From: Bacteroidales bacterium
GTDB taxonomy: Bacteria; Bacteroidota; Bacteroidia; Bacteroidales; UBA932
Length of the DNA: 64,000 nt
Direction of reading: 5' to 3'
NCBI GenBank assembly: GCA_029098505.1
Contig: JAQXOE010000004.1
Span: 1 to 64,000 of the forward strand
The translations under genes were made by a program, and so were the position numbers. The notes under the pieces were generated by a model that did no database searches, was not told where the DNA came from, and saw only the letters and a program-made list of their open reading frames with translations. Positions 8,649 through 16,145 of this stretch are shown in pieces (position 1 is the stretch's first letter; each line of letters starts with the position of its first letter).

Positions 8649-9980
8649 ATGAAAAAAATCCTTTTGACCCTTGGAGCCCTGCTCTCGATGAACCTGCTGT
8701 CCTACGCGCAGGAAGCTTATGTTCCAAGTGCTGAGAACATTGCCGCGCGCGAACGTTTCTCTGCAGACCGTTTCGGAATCTTCATCCACTGGGGCATCTA
8801 TTCGATGCTCGGGGACGGAGAATGGGTGATGCACAACAAAAACATTGATTATCAGGAGTATTCAAGGCTGGCTCAGGGCTTCTGCCCATCCAAGTTTGAT
8901 GCTTCGCAATGGGTGAGCGCCATCAAGGGCTCAGGCGCGAAGTACATCACCATCACCTCCCGCCATCACGACGGATTCTCGATGTTCGACTCAAAGGTTT
9001 CCGATTACAATGTAGTCGATGCCACTCCTTTCGGACGCGATGTGATAGGTGAACTGGCAGAGGCTTGCTCCGAACAGGGCATCAGGCTCCATCTCTATTA
9101 CTCCCATCTCGACTGGGGACGTACCGATTATGCACCAAAGGGACGCACGGGACTCGGCACAGCACGCCCTGAACCTGAGGACCAGGAAGCGAGCTGGGAG
9201 CACTATATGGACTTTGTCGACGCCCAACTGACCGAACTCCTCACCCAATACGGCCCTATAGGAGCCATTTGGTTTGACGGATACTGGGACAAGGACGCGC
9301 TGAGCCGTGAGGAACTTCATAAGGTGTGGAAACTCGACCACGAGTATGAGCTGATTCACAAGCTGCAGCCAGCCTGCCTGGTGGGTAACAACCATCACGT
9401 CGATACCTTCCCGGGCGAGGATATCCAGATTTTCGAACGCGATGTTCCGGGACACAATGATTACGGTTACTCTACCCAGGAAATCTCCAGACTTCCTCTC
9501 GAGACCTGCCAGACTATGAATGACAGCTGGGGCTACCGTATCAAGGACCTCAACTACAAGAGTCCTGAGTATCTCATCAAGTATCTTGCACAGACTGCAG
9601 GAAAGGGAGCCAATCTCCTCCTGAACATAGGTCCCCGCCCTGACGGAACCCTTCCGGAAGAGGCTCTCGTCAGACTTGAGTCTATGGGCAAGTGGCTGAG
9701 TGTCAATGGAGAAGCCATCTACGGAACAGAGGCCGGCTATGTACCTGAGCAGCTTTGGGGTGTCAGCACTCAGAAGGACAACAAGCTCTATATCCACGTC
9801 CTTGAATGGCAGGAAAGCATACTCATCCCATCAGGAAAGAACAGGGTCCTGTCTGCTTATCAGCTTGACGGAGGCCGTAAGGTGGAATTCACCCAGGACA
9901 AGCAGTCCATCAGGATTCAGGTTCCTCACAGCAGTGATCCGGACCAGGTGATAGTTCTCGAGTTCAAAGAAAATCTTTAA
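8649..9980 (+). CDS. secreted GH29 alpha-L-fucosidase
   Basis: Retaining exo-glycosidase that releases terminal alpha-L-fucose, for example from host mucin or milk glycans or plant xyloglucan. 443 residues with a signal peptide ending near LSYAQ (17-21). GH29 marks are RFGIFIHWGIYS (41-52), SRHHDGF with His106-His107, and WFDGYWD, in which Asp210 is the expected nucleophile. The acid/base Glu is poorly conserved across GH29 and is not assigned. The gene ends the dusB-lpxK-rnr-M28 run, and its last 17 bases overlap the end of the convergent MATE gene. No fucose utilisation genes are adjacent. Confidence 0.93.
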   Translation: MKKILLTLGALLSMNLLSYAQEAYVPSAENIAARERFSADRFGIFIHWGIYSMLGDGEWVMHNKNIDYQEYSRLAQGFCPSKFDASQWVSAIKGSGAKYITITSRHHDGFSMFDSKVSDYNVVDATPFGRDVIGELAEACSEQGIRLHLYYSHLDWGRTDYAPKGRTGLGTARPEPEDQEASWEHYMDFVDAQLTELLTQYGPIGAIWFDGYWDKDALSREELHKVWKLDHEYELIHKLQPACLVGNNHHVDTFPGEDIQIFERDVPGHNDYGYSTQEISRLPLETCQTMNDSWGYRIKDLNYKSPEYLIKYLAQTAGKGANLLLNIGPRPDGTLPEEALVRLESMGKWLSVNGEAIYGTEAGYVPEQLWGVSTQKDNKLYIHVLEWQESILIPSGKNRVLSAYQLDGGRKVEFTQDKQSIRIQVPHSSDPDQVIVLEFKENL

Positions 9981-11373
9981 AATGTCTGTGCAGCACTTCC
10001 TTCTTGTACTGCAGGCTCATAACGAGCGTGCGGGCAAGAAGGTGCGCAAAGTATGCTCCCATTAGAATGTGTATGGCCAGCGCTTGATACTCGGCACTGT
10101 CCTGTGGAAGACCGCTTCTGGCTTCAAGCAGCCTGATTCCTGCGCACCAGAAGAAGAAAAAGGCAGCACAGGCCGCAAGCATAGCATTGCGTACTCCAGT
10201 CGAGGCGGTAGCGCCCAGATAGATGCCGTCCCAAGTGAAGGCAGGGCAGCCGATAAGAGGCATCAGCACCAGCCAGGGCAGGAACTCTCTGCAGGCCTCG
10301 TTCACTGCAGCATCAGAGCTCATCAGGGTCAGCAGGGGCTCGCCTCCGAAGTGATAGAGGGCCATAAATACCAGCACTATACTCATACTCCAGGCGAAAA
10401 CGTATTTGACTGATTTTCTGGTCATTACAAGGTCTTTTGCACCTATGAACCTGCCTGTGAGTGCCTCTCCCGCATAGGCAAAACCGTCAGTGAAGAATGA
10501 GAATATCATCAGCAGCTTCATCATTATGGTGGTGGAGGCGAGCATCAGGTCCCCGTAGCGGGCGGAGATGACGGTCACACCTATGTATATTGCCGTAAAA
10601 CATATGGAGCGCACGAAGATGTCTCCGTTCATTGACATAAAGGCTTTCATTCCGCTGCCTTTGAAGGAGGTTGCCAGTTCATCGTGCTTCAGGCCTTCGA
10701 GGGCGCTTCTGCGGTACTTGACAAGAGTCTTGACGCAGGCGTAGAGCAGGCCGGAGTATTGGGCAATGACGGTTCCGAGCGCGATTCCGGGGAAGCCGAG
10801 TCCCGGCCAGCCGCCCACGCCGAGGCTAAGGATTATGCTGGCAATGATATTGGTGACGTTTACCACCAGGTCTGTCATCATCGAACTCATCGAGTCCTGC
10901 ATACCTATGAACCAGCCTCTGAAAGACATTAGGGAGAGAGTCGCGGGAGCGGCCCAAATGCGAATGAAAAAGTACTTGAGAGCCAGGGTTTTAACCTCTG
11001 GAGAACAATCGACTGCGAGGAAGGCCAGCTTCGTGAAAGGCCATTGGACTGCCAGGGTCAATGCGGCCAGACCGAGCGCGAGCAGCAGAGCCCTTGCGAG
11101 CAACAGACCGCACTCCTTCATATCGCCGCGGCCCAGGGCCTGAGCCGTAAGTCCGCCGGTGCCGACTCTCAGAAAGGCGAAGTTCCAATACAGCAGGTCG
11201 AAGAGCATCGAACCCACCGAAATGCTTCCTATGAAGGCTGCAGCAGTGGCGAAGCCGTCGGAGCCGATATGCCCGGCCACTGCCACATCGACCATACCCA
11301 CTATAGGCACGGTGATGTTCGCGAGTATGCTTGGCAGCGCGAGTCTCAATATTTCCTTGTTGAGTGTCTTCAT
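9964..11373 (-). CDS. MATE family efflux transporter (DinF/NorM type)
   Basis: Inner-membrane cation-coupled multidrug or toxin exporter, 469 residues with about 12 hydrophobic helices in two homologous halves. The N-terminus (LRLALPSILANITVPIVGMV) and VAVAGHIG are typical of the DinF-like subfamily. The start at 11373 gives a normal family N-terminus, 15 bases after the rsgA stop, so it is probably co-transcribed with rsgA. It converges on the fucosidase gene with a 17-base overlap. The substrate cannot be inferred. Confidence 0.92.
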   Translation of the reverse strand: MKTLNKEILRLALPSILANITVPIVGMVDVAVAGHIGSDGFATAAAFIGSISVGSMLFDLLYWNFAFLRVGTGGLTAQALGRGDMKECGLLLARALLLALGLAALTLAVQWPFTKLAFLAVDCSPEVKTLALKYFFIRIWAAPATLSLMSFRGWFIGMQDSMSSMMTDLVVNVTNIIASIILSLGVGGWPGLGFPGIALGTVIAQYSGLLYACVKTLVKYRRSALEGLKHDELATSFKGSGMKAFMSMNGDIFVRSICFTAIYIGVTVISARYGDLMLASTTIMMKLLMIFSFFTDGFAYAGEALTGRFIGAKDLVMTRKSVKYVFAWSMSIVLVFMALYHFGGEPLLTLMSSDAAVNEACREFLPWLVLMPLIGCPAFTWDGIYLGATASTGVRNAMLAACAAFFFFWCAGIRLLEARSGLPQDSAEYQALAIHILMGAYFAHLLARTLVMSLQYKKEVLHRHFKDFL

Positions 11374-11388
11374 CCCCGTTGAAAGTCC

Positions 11389-12387
11389 CTATCTGAATTT
11401 GCTGTCCTCCTCGAGCATTCCGAGGTAGGAAGAATAGCGCTCCGGACTGATGATGCCATCCTCGACAGCCGCCTTTACTGCGCAACCGGGCTCGTGGGTG
11501 TGGGTGCAGGGCGAGAAGCGGCAGTTTCGGGACAATTTGAACATTTCAGGGAAGTAAAGGGCGATTTCCTCCTTTTTCAAATCCACCAGTCCGAAACCTC
11601 TCAGTCCCGGAGTATCAATGATATACGCTCCGCATTCGGCCCTGTACATTTCATAGAGGGAGGTCGTGTGCTTGCCTTGGAGATGGACCTCCGAAATATC
11701 GCCAACTTTCAGGTCCAGTTTGGGGTCAATGGCCCTGACCAGGCTGGATTTGCCCACTCCGGATTCGCCGGACAGGAGACAGATTTTCCCCTTGCAGGCC
11801 TCGCGGAGCTCATCTATGCCCTCTCCAGTGACGGCTGAGGTCTCAATGATGCGGTAGCCTGCGCCTTCGTAGATTTCGTGGAAGACCTTAATTGATTCGG
11901 GTGCCTGGTCCCTGTACAGGTCAAGCTTGTTCAGGACTATAATCGGCTTGACATTATAAACTTCGCAGGTGAGCAGGATGCGGTCGAGGAAGGGAAGCTT
12001 GATTTCGGGGAAATAGAGGGATACTATGATGAAGGCCTCATCCACATTGGCCGCAATTACGTGAGACTGGCGGGAAAGATTCGTGGATTTCCTTATCAGA
12101 TAGTTCTTCCTTTCCCTTATGCCCGTAATCAGTGCCGGCTTCCCGGCAGTAGCCGGTGGGGCTGAACAGGGCTTGTCATTGCCAAAGTCCTCCGAAGCGC
12201 TGCCCGGGCGCCCCGTTTCATCCCATTCCCAGCTAACGACGTCTCCGACGGCAACAGGGTTGGTGGAGGAACTTCCCTTGAGCCTGATTTTTCCTCTCAG
12301 GACAGCGGGGAAAAGCTCCCATTCAGGAAGGCAGCTCAAAAGGAAATGGCTGCCCGCATTTTTGACTACTGTTGCTTCACCTTTCAT
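11389..12387 (-). CDS. rsgA: ribosome small-subunit-dependent GTPase A
   Basis: Circularly permuted GTPase that acts late in 30S maturation. 332 residues from the ATG at 12387. The frame is open further upstream to 12582, but that part overlaps the divergent synthase gene and is not family-like. An N-terminal OB-fold comes first (GKIRLKG, VAVGDVVSW). The permuted order G4 (LNKLD), G1 (GESGVGKSS) and G3 (DTPG) is diagnostic. The C-terminal zinc knuckle is CRFSPCTHTHEPGC. A -7 element at 12396-12403 predicts a leader of about 5 bases. Confidence 0.94.
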   Translation of the reverse strand: MKGEATVVKNAGSHFLLSCLPEWELFPAVLRGKIRLKGSSSTNPVAVGDVVSWEWDETGRPGSASEDFGNDKPCSAPPATAGKPALITGIRERKNYLIRKSTNLSRQSHVIAANVDEAFIIVSLYFPEIKLPFLDRILLTCEVYNVKPIIVLNKLDLYRDQAPESIKVFHEIYEGAGYRIIETSAVTGEGIDELREACKGKICLLSGESGVGKSSLVRAIDPKLDLKVGDISEVHLQGKHTTSLYEMYRAECGAYIIDTPGLRGFGLVDLKKEEIALYFPEMFKLSRNCRFSPCTHTHEPGCAVKAAVEDGIISPERYSSYLGMLEEDSKFR

Positions 12388-12395
12388 ATTGACGG

Positions 12396-12403
12396 CAAAG
12401 ATA
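12396..12403 (-). promoter_or_regulatory. -7 element for rsgA
   Basis: The minus strand reads TATCTTTG, a perfect TAnnTTTG. It sits 8 bases from the rsgA ATG and 25 bases from an identical element on the plus strand. No clear -33 is visible. Confidence 0.5.
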
Positions 12404-12428
12404 AGAAGTAGTTTTGAAAAATGATTCT

Positions 12429-12436
12429 TATCTTTG
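12429..12436 (+). promoter_or_regulatory. -7 element for the polyprenyl synthase gene
   Basis: TATCTTTG, perfect match, ending 21 bases before the ATG at 12458. The predicted transcript start is near 12440. A TTG codon at 12434 could be read as a start but lies inside this element, which favours the ATG. Confidence 0.5.
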
Positions 12437-12457
12437 CGCGATACTATTGTACAGGAT

Positions 12458-13438
12458 ATGATTTCAGAAGCACAGATAAACCGCGCCGTTGCGGAAATAT
12501 TCGAAAGAATCAGTTTCCCGGAGGAGCCTGCAGCTCTGTACGAGCCGCTCAGATATATGATTTCCATAGGCGGGAAGCGCATACGCCCGAAGCTTTGCCT
12601 TTTGGCCTATTCGATGTTCAAGGACGAGCTTGACAGCGAAATCTTCGAGCCGGCAGCCGCCCTGGAGGTCTTCCACTCCTTCACCCTGCTGCACGACGAC
12701 ATAATGGACAAGTCCCCTCTGCGTCGTGGTATGCCTACGGTCTGGAAGAAATGGGGTGAGGATACCGCCATCCTGTCAGGTGACGTGATGAACATAGACA
12801 GCTACAGGCGCATTGCGATGAGTCCTGCTTCCTGCCAGTCAAAGGTCCTTGCTCTCTTTACGAAAACCGCAGCCGAGGTTTGCGAGGGCCAGCAGTATGA
12901 TATGGAGTTCGAGAAGGTGGCGCAGGTCTCCATTGCCGAATATATGAAGATGATAGGCTTCAAGACAGCCGCCCTTCTGGCCTGCTCAGCCAAGGTGGGC
13001 GCCATTATTGCGGGCGCTGACGGGGAGGCGCAGGACGCTCTTTACGATTACGGCTACAATCTGGGACTGGCCTTCCAGGTGGCAGATGATTTCCTCGACA
13101 CCTATGGCGACGAGAAGGTTTTCGGCAAGCCTATAGGCGGCGATATCGTGAACGGCAAGAAGAGCTGGCTCGTGACCCGTGCCCTGGAGAAGCTCGACGA
13201 CAGGTCGGAACTCTTTGAGGCAATGGAACTTCCAAGCCAGACTGAAGAGCAGAGGGATCACAAAATCTCTGCCGTCAAGGCCATTTATGCCCGTCTCGGA
13301 ATCGCGGAGGATGCCAAGTCTGAAATCGCCCGTCTGACTTCATTGGCAATGGGCTCGCTTCGCGGACTCAGCCTCTCGGAGGAGAGACTGGCGCTTCTCG
13401 ACCGTTTCGCGGACTCACTGGTTTCGCGCGCCAAGTAA
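12458..13438 (+). CDS. polyprenyl diphosphate synthase (trans, short- to medium-chain)
   Basis: Condenses isopentenyl diphosphate with allylic diphosphates, feeding undecaprenyl, quinone or carotenoid routes. 326 residues from the ATG at 12458. Both Asp-rich motifs are present: DDIMD in the FARM and DDFLD in the SARM. GGKRIRP is the diphosphate-binding block. The residue five before the first Asp motif is Phe (HSFTLLHDD), which in this family usually limits product length to about C15-C20; that is an inference. It is followed 19 bases later by the U32 gene, probably in one operon. Confidence 0.9.
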   Translation: MISEAQINRAVAEIFERISFPEEPAALYEPLRYMISIGGKRIRPKLCLLAYSMFKDELDSEIFEPAAALEVFHSFTLLHDDIMDKSPLRRGMPTVWKKWGEDTAILSGDVMNIDSYRRIAMSPASCQSKVLALFTKTAAEVCEGQQYDMEFEKVAQVSIAEYMKMIGFKTAALLACSAKVGAIIAGADGEAQDALYDYGYNLGLAFQVADDFLDTYGDEKVFGKPIGGDIVNGKKSWLVTRALEKLDDRSELFEAMELPSQTEEQRDHKISAVKAIYARLGIAEDAKSEIARLTSLAMGSLRGLSLSEERLALLDRFADSLVSRAK

Positions 13439-13457
13439 GACACCAAAAGCTCAGGAA

Positions 13458-14750
13458 ATGAATCACAAGGAACTCGAGATAATGGCCCCTGCGGGCAATT
13501 TTGAATGTTTGATGGCCGCAATTGAAGGCGGCGCCGATTCCGTTTACTTCGGAGTGGGAAACCTCAATATGCGCTCTCATTCGGCGAACAATTTCTCGCC
13601 TGAAGACCTCGACGAGGTGGTGCGCATCTGCAGCCAGTATGGCGTAAAGAGCTATCTCACCTTGAACATAGTCCTCTATCCCGAGGATATGGAGGCGATG
13701 CGCGAGGCCCTGGACGCAGCGAAGAGGGCGGGGGTATCTGCCGTAATCGCATCCGATATGGCGGCGATTTCATATTGCCGCAGCATAGGACTTGAGGTGC
13801 ATATTTCCACCCAGCTCAGCATCTCAAATGCGGAGGCATTGCGCTTCTATGCCCAGTTCGCAGATGTGATAGTGCTGGCCCGCGAGCTGCGCCTCGACCA
13901 GGTACGAACCATATACGATACCATTGTCAATGAGCACATTACCGGCCCTTCAGGAGAGCTCGTCCGCATAGAAATGTTCGCTCACGGAGCGCTCTGCATG
14001 GCGATTTCCGGGAAGTGCTATCTCAGCCTTCATACCTATGGCGCGTCCGCAAACCGCGGAGCCTGCTATCAGATTTGCCGCCGCGGCTACGAGGTGACAG
14101 ACCTCGAGACCGGCAATCAGCTGAACATTGACAATAAGTACATTATGTCTCCTAAGGACTTGTGTACCATAGAGTTTATGGACAAAATCATCGAAGCCGG
14201 AGTGAAGGTCTTCAAGATAGAAGGCCGTGCGAGGAGCGCAGAATATGTGAAGAAGTGCGCATCCTGCTACCGCCGCGCCGCCGATGCCGTTTGTGACGGA
14301 CTCTACACCCCGGAACTGGCCGCTGCCCTCAAGGACGAGCTGGCGCAGGTGTTCAACCGCGGTTTCTGGGACGGCTATTATCAGGGAGCCTATCTAGGGC
14401 AATGGAGCGAGGTTTATGGCAGCCAGGCCACCAGGAAGAAGGTTTATTGCGGCAAGGTCACCAATTGGTTCGACCGTATCGGAGTCGCGGAAATCAGCGT
14501 CGAATCTGCTGCGCTGAATGCGGGAGCCAAAGCAATGGCCATAGGTGCGACCACAGGAGTGGTGGAATTTACCGTCAATGATATGCGCGTGAACCTGAAG
14601 CCTGCACAGACAGCTGCCAAAGGTGTGAAATGCTCCGTGGCAATAGTTCCGGATGAGGTGCGCAATGCTGACGGCAGCATCCAGCAGACTCCGGTGAAGT
14701 TCGAACGCCTGCGCCGCGGAGACAAAATCTATATTTGGGAGGAGCTTTGA
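13458..14750 (+). CDS. peptidase U32 family protein (TrhP/YegQ-like)
   Basis: 430 residues, soluble. EMFAHGALCMAISGKCYLS closely fits the U32 signature E-x-F-x2-G-[SA]-[LIVM]-C-x4-G-x-C, with further Cys residues (GACYQIC, CASCYRRA). It opens with MAPAGNFECLMAAIEGGADS, the TIM-barrel start of the family. U32 members are labelled collagenase-like proteases, but E. coli YegQ/TrhP acts in prephenate-dependent 5-hydroxyuridine formation in tRNA, and the length here fits that group. An RNA-modification role is therefore more likely than proteolysis. It lies downstream of the polyprenyl synthase and converges on recO with an 8-base gap. Confidence 0.88.
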   Translation: MNHKELEIMAPAGNFECLMAAIEGGADSVYFGVGNLNMRSHSANNFSPEDLDEVVRICSQYGVKSYLTLNIVLYPEDMEAMREALDAAKRAGVSAVIASDMAAISYCRSIGLEVHISTQLSISNAEALRFYAQFADVIVLARELRLDQVRTIYDTIVNEHITGPSGELVRIEMFAHGALCMAISGKCYLSLHTYGASANRGACYQICRRGYEVTDLETGNQLNIDNKYIMSPKDLCTIEFMDKIIEAGVKVFKIEGRARSAEYVKKCASCYRRAADAVCDGLYTPELAAALKDELAQVFNRGFWDGYYQGAYLGQWSEVYGSQATRKKVYCGKVTNWFDRIGVAEISVESAALNAGAKAMAIGATTGVVEFTVNDMRVNLKPAQTAAKGVKCSVAIVPDEVRNADGSIQQTPVKFERLRRGDKIYIWEEL

Positions 14751-14758
14751 TTCTGCTC

Positions 14759-15412
14759 TCAGTTCCCGTACAATTCGCGTAACACCTTCAGGGACTGGAC
14801 GTTGATTCCGGTCTCGGAGTGGTAAGATATGTAGCGGAGCAGTGCATCCGCGAGTTTGTTGCGCACATTGCCGTTCATAGGAATGAGCATCGATTCTGCG
14901 AAGGGTGCCTTTATGAAGCTGGCGAGGAGGTCGATATTGTCACCGGCAAAGGGTGCGAGATCAGCGACGCTGGGGCTGAAGCCCAGGACTATTGCCAGCT
15001 CAAGCAGGAAGCGCAGATGAAAATTAGAGTAGTCGCTCCGGATCGCGTCGAGGGTGAGTATGCTCTTTTCGCACCAGGAGAACAGTTCTTCTCCTGCGTT
15101 GCCCTCCCTGATAATTCTGAACAGCACTTCGCTCATAAAGAGGGTCATAGTGTTCTTGTAAATGTCGGAACGTATGCCCATCAGGGGATGTTTCACCGTA
15201 ATATTCCTGATTCTCCACAGCTTGGACTTGGGGTTCTCGATTACCTCAGCCTCAAGTATGTTCAGGGGAAGGAACTGTGACATCGTGGTCTTCCTGTTGA
15301 CATTGACAATGAAGCCCTTGCGGCCGTAGGTGGCGCTGAGGGTGTGGAGGACAATGGCATTGTCCCCCGTTTTGGTGAGTCCGAGTATGATAAGGCTGGT
15401 CTTCGAGAGCAT
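14759..15412 (-). CDS. recO: DNA repair protein RecO
   Basis: Recombination mediator that loads RecA at gaps with RecR. 217 residues, close to the usual 240. The N-terminal OB-fold is seen as SLIILGLTKTGDNAIVLHTL followed by GRKGFIVNV. The helical C-terminal half lacks the Cys zinc cluster of some RecO proteins, as is common in Bacteroidetes. It lies 18 bases after rdgB in the same direction, probably one transcript. Confidence 0.9.
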   Translation of the reverse strand: MLSKTSLIILGLTKTGDNAIVLHTLSATYGRKGFIVNVNRKTTMSQFLPLNILEAEVIENPKSKLWRIRNITVKHPLMGIRSDIYKNTMTLFMSEVLFRIIREGNAGEELFSWCEKSILTLDAIRSDYSNFHLRFLLELAIVLGFSPSVADLAPFAGDNIDLLASFIKAPFAESMLIPMNGNVRNKLADALLRYISYHSETGINVQSLKVLRELYGN

Positions 15413-15430
15413 TGCGGCCGTTTCAGAGCA

Positions 15431-16021
15431 TCAGAATCCGTTTTCCTTCAGCCAGGCGGCCATTGCCCTCAGCGATTGGCCTCTGTGAGAGACAGCATTC
15501 TTGGCCTCTTCCGGAACTTCGGCGAAGGTGCGTCCCGGGTAGGCGTCGGCAATGAAGACGGGGTCGTAGCCGAAGCCGTTGACTCCGCTACGGCTTTCCG
15601 CGATGCGTCCCTCTATTGCCCCCTCGAAGAAGTGCCTTTCACCGTTGATTATTAGGGTTACGACACTTTTGAATCTGGCGCTGCGGGGCTCTCCCGGGTG
15701 CTTCGACAGCTCGAGCAGCAGCTTGTCGATATTGGCATCGAAATCGTGGCCGTCGGTGGCATAGCGGGCTGAATGCACTCCCGGAGCTCCTCCGAGGGCG
15801 TCCACTTCCAGTCCCGTATCGTCGGCAAATACGTTCATCCCTGTCCTCTCGTAAAGGTATTCCGCCTTGATGAGGGAGTTCTCCTTCAGCGTATTGCCTG
15901 TCTCTTCTATCTCTTCGTTAATGCCCAGCGAGGCCGGGGTTACGATTTCATAGTCCTCTCCCAGAATCTCTGAGGCCTCCCTGATCTTGCCCTTGTTGCC
16001 GCTTGCAAAAATGATTCTCAT
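15431..16021 (-). CDS. rdgB: XTP/dITP diphosphatase (HAM1/RdgB family)
   Basis: House-cleaning enzyme that hydrolyses XTP, dITP and ITP to monophosphates, keeping deaminated purines out of nucleic acids. 196 residues from the ATG at 16021. Seven extra in-frame residues upstream are not family-like and overlap the leader. IIFASGNKGKIREA is the substrate-binding N-terminus. FADDTGLEVDALGGAPGVHS carries the catalytic Asp pair, and GFGYDPVF and SHRGQSLRA are the other conserved blocks. Promoter element at 16040-16047. Confidence 0.95.
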   Translation of the reverse strand: MRIIFASGNKGKIREASEILGEDYEIVTPASLGINEEIEETGNTLKENSLIKAEYLYERTGMNVFADDTGLEVDALGGAPGVHSARYATDGHDFDANIDKLLLELSKHPGEPRSARFKSVVTLIINGERHFFEGAIEGRIAESRSGVNGFGYDPVFIADAYPGRTFAEVPEEAKNAVSHRGQSLRAMAAWLKENGF

Positions 16022-16039
16022 AATAGTCGTTTTTATTTG

Positions 16040-16047
16040 CAAATATA
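16040..16047 (-). promoter_or_regulatory. -7 element for rdgB-recO
   Basis: The minus strand reads TATATTTG, a full consensus match, 18 bases from the rdgB ATG. It is back to back with the susC promoter 40 bases away. Confidence 0.5.
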
Positions 16048-16086
16048 CTCAATATTGCACTGTTCTTATGCCGAAGCTGCCTAATT

Positions 16087-16118
16087 TTTGGCTTATTGCT
16101 TGAAAATCATTAATTTTG
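16087..16118 (+). promoter_or_regulatory. strong Bacteroidetes promoter for the susCD operon
   Basis: TTTG at 16087-16090, a 20-base spacer, then TAATTTTG at 16111-16118. This is an exact fit to the housekeeping consensus TTTG-N19-21-TAnnTTTG. The predicted start of transcription is near 16122, about 24 bases before the susC ATG. Confidence 0.72.
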
Positions 16119-16145
16119 TAAGATTGTTCGACTTAATAATTGTTA

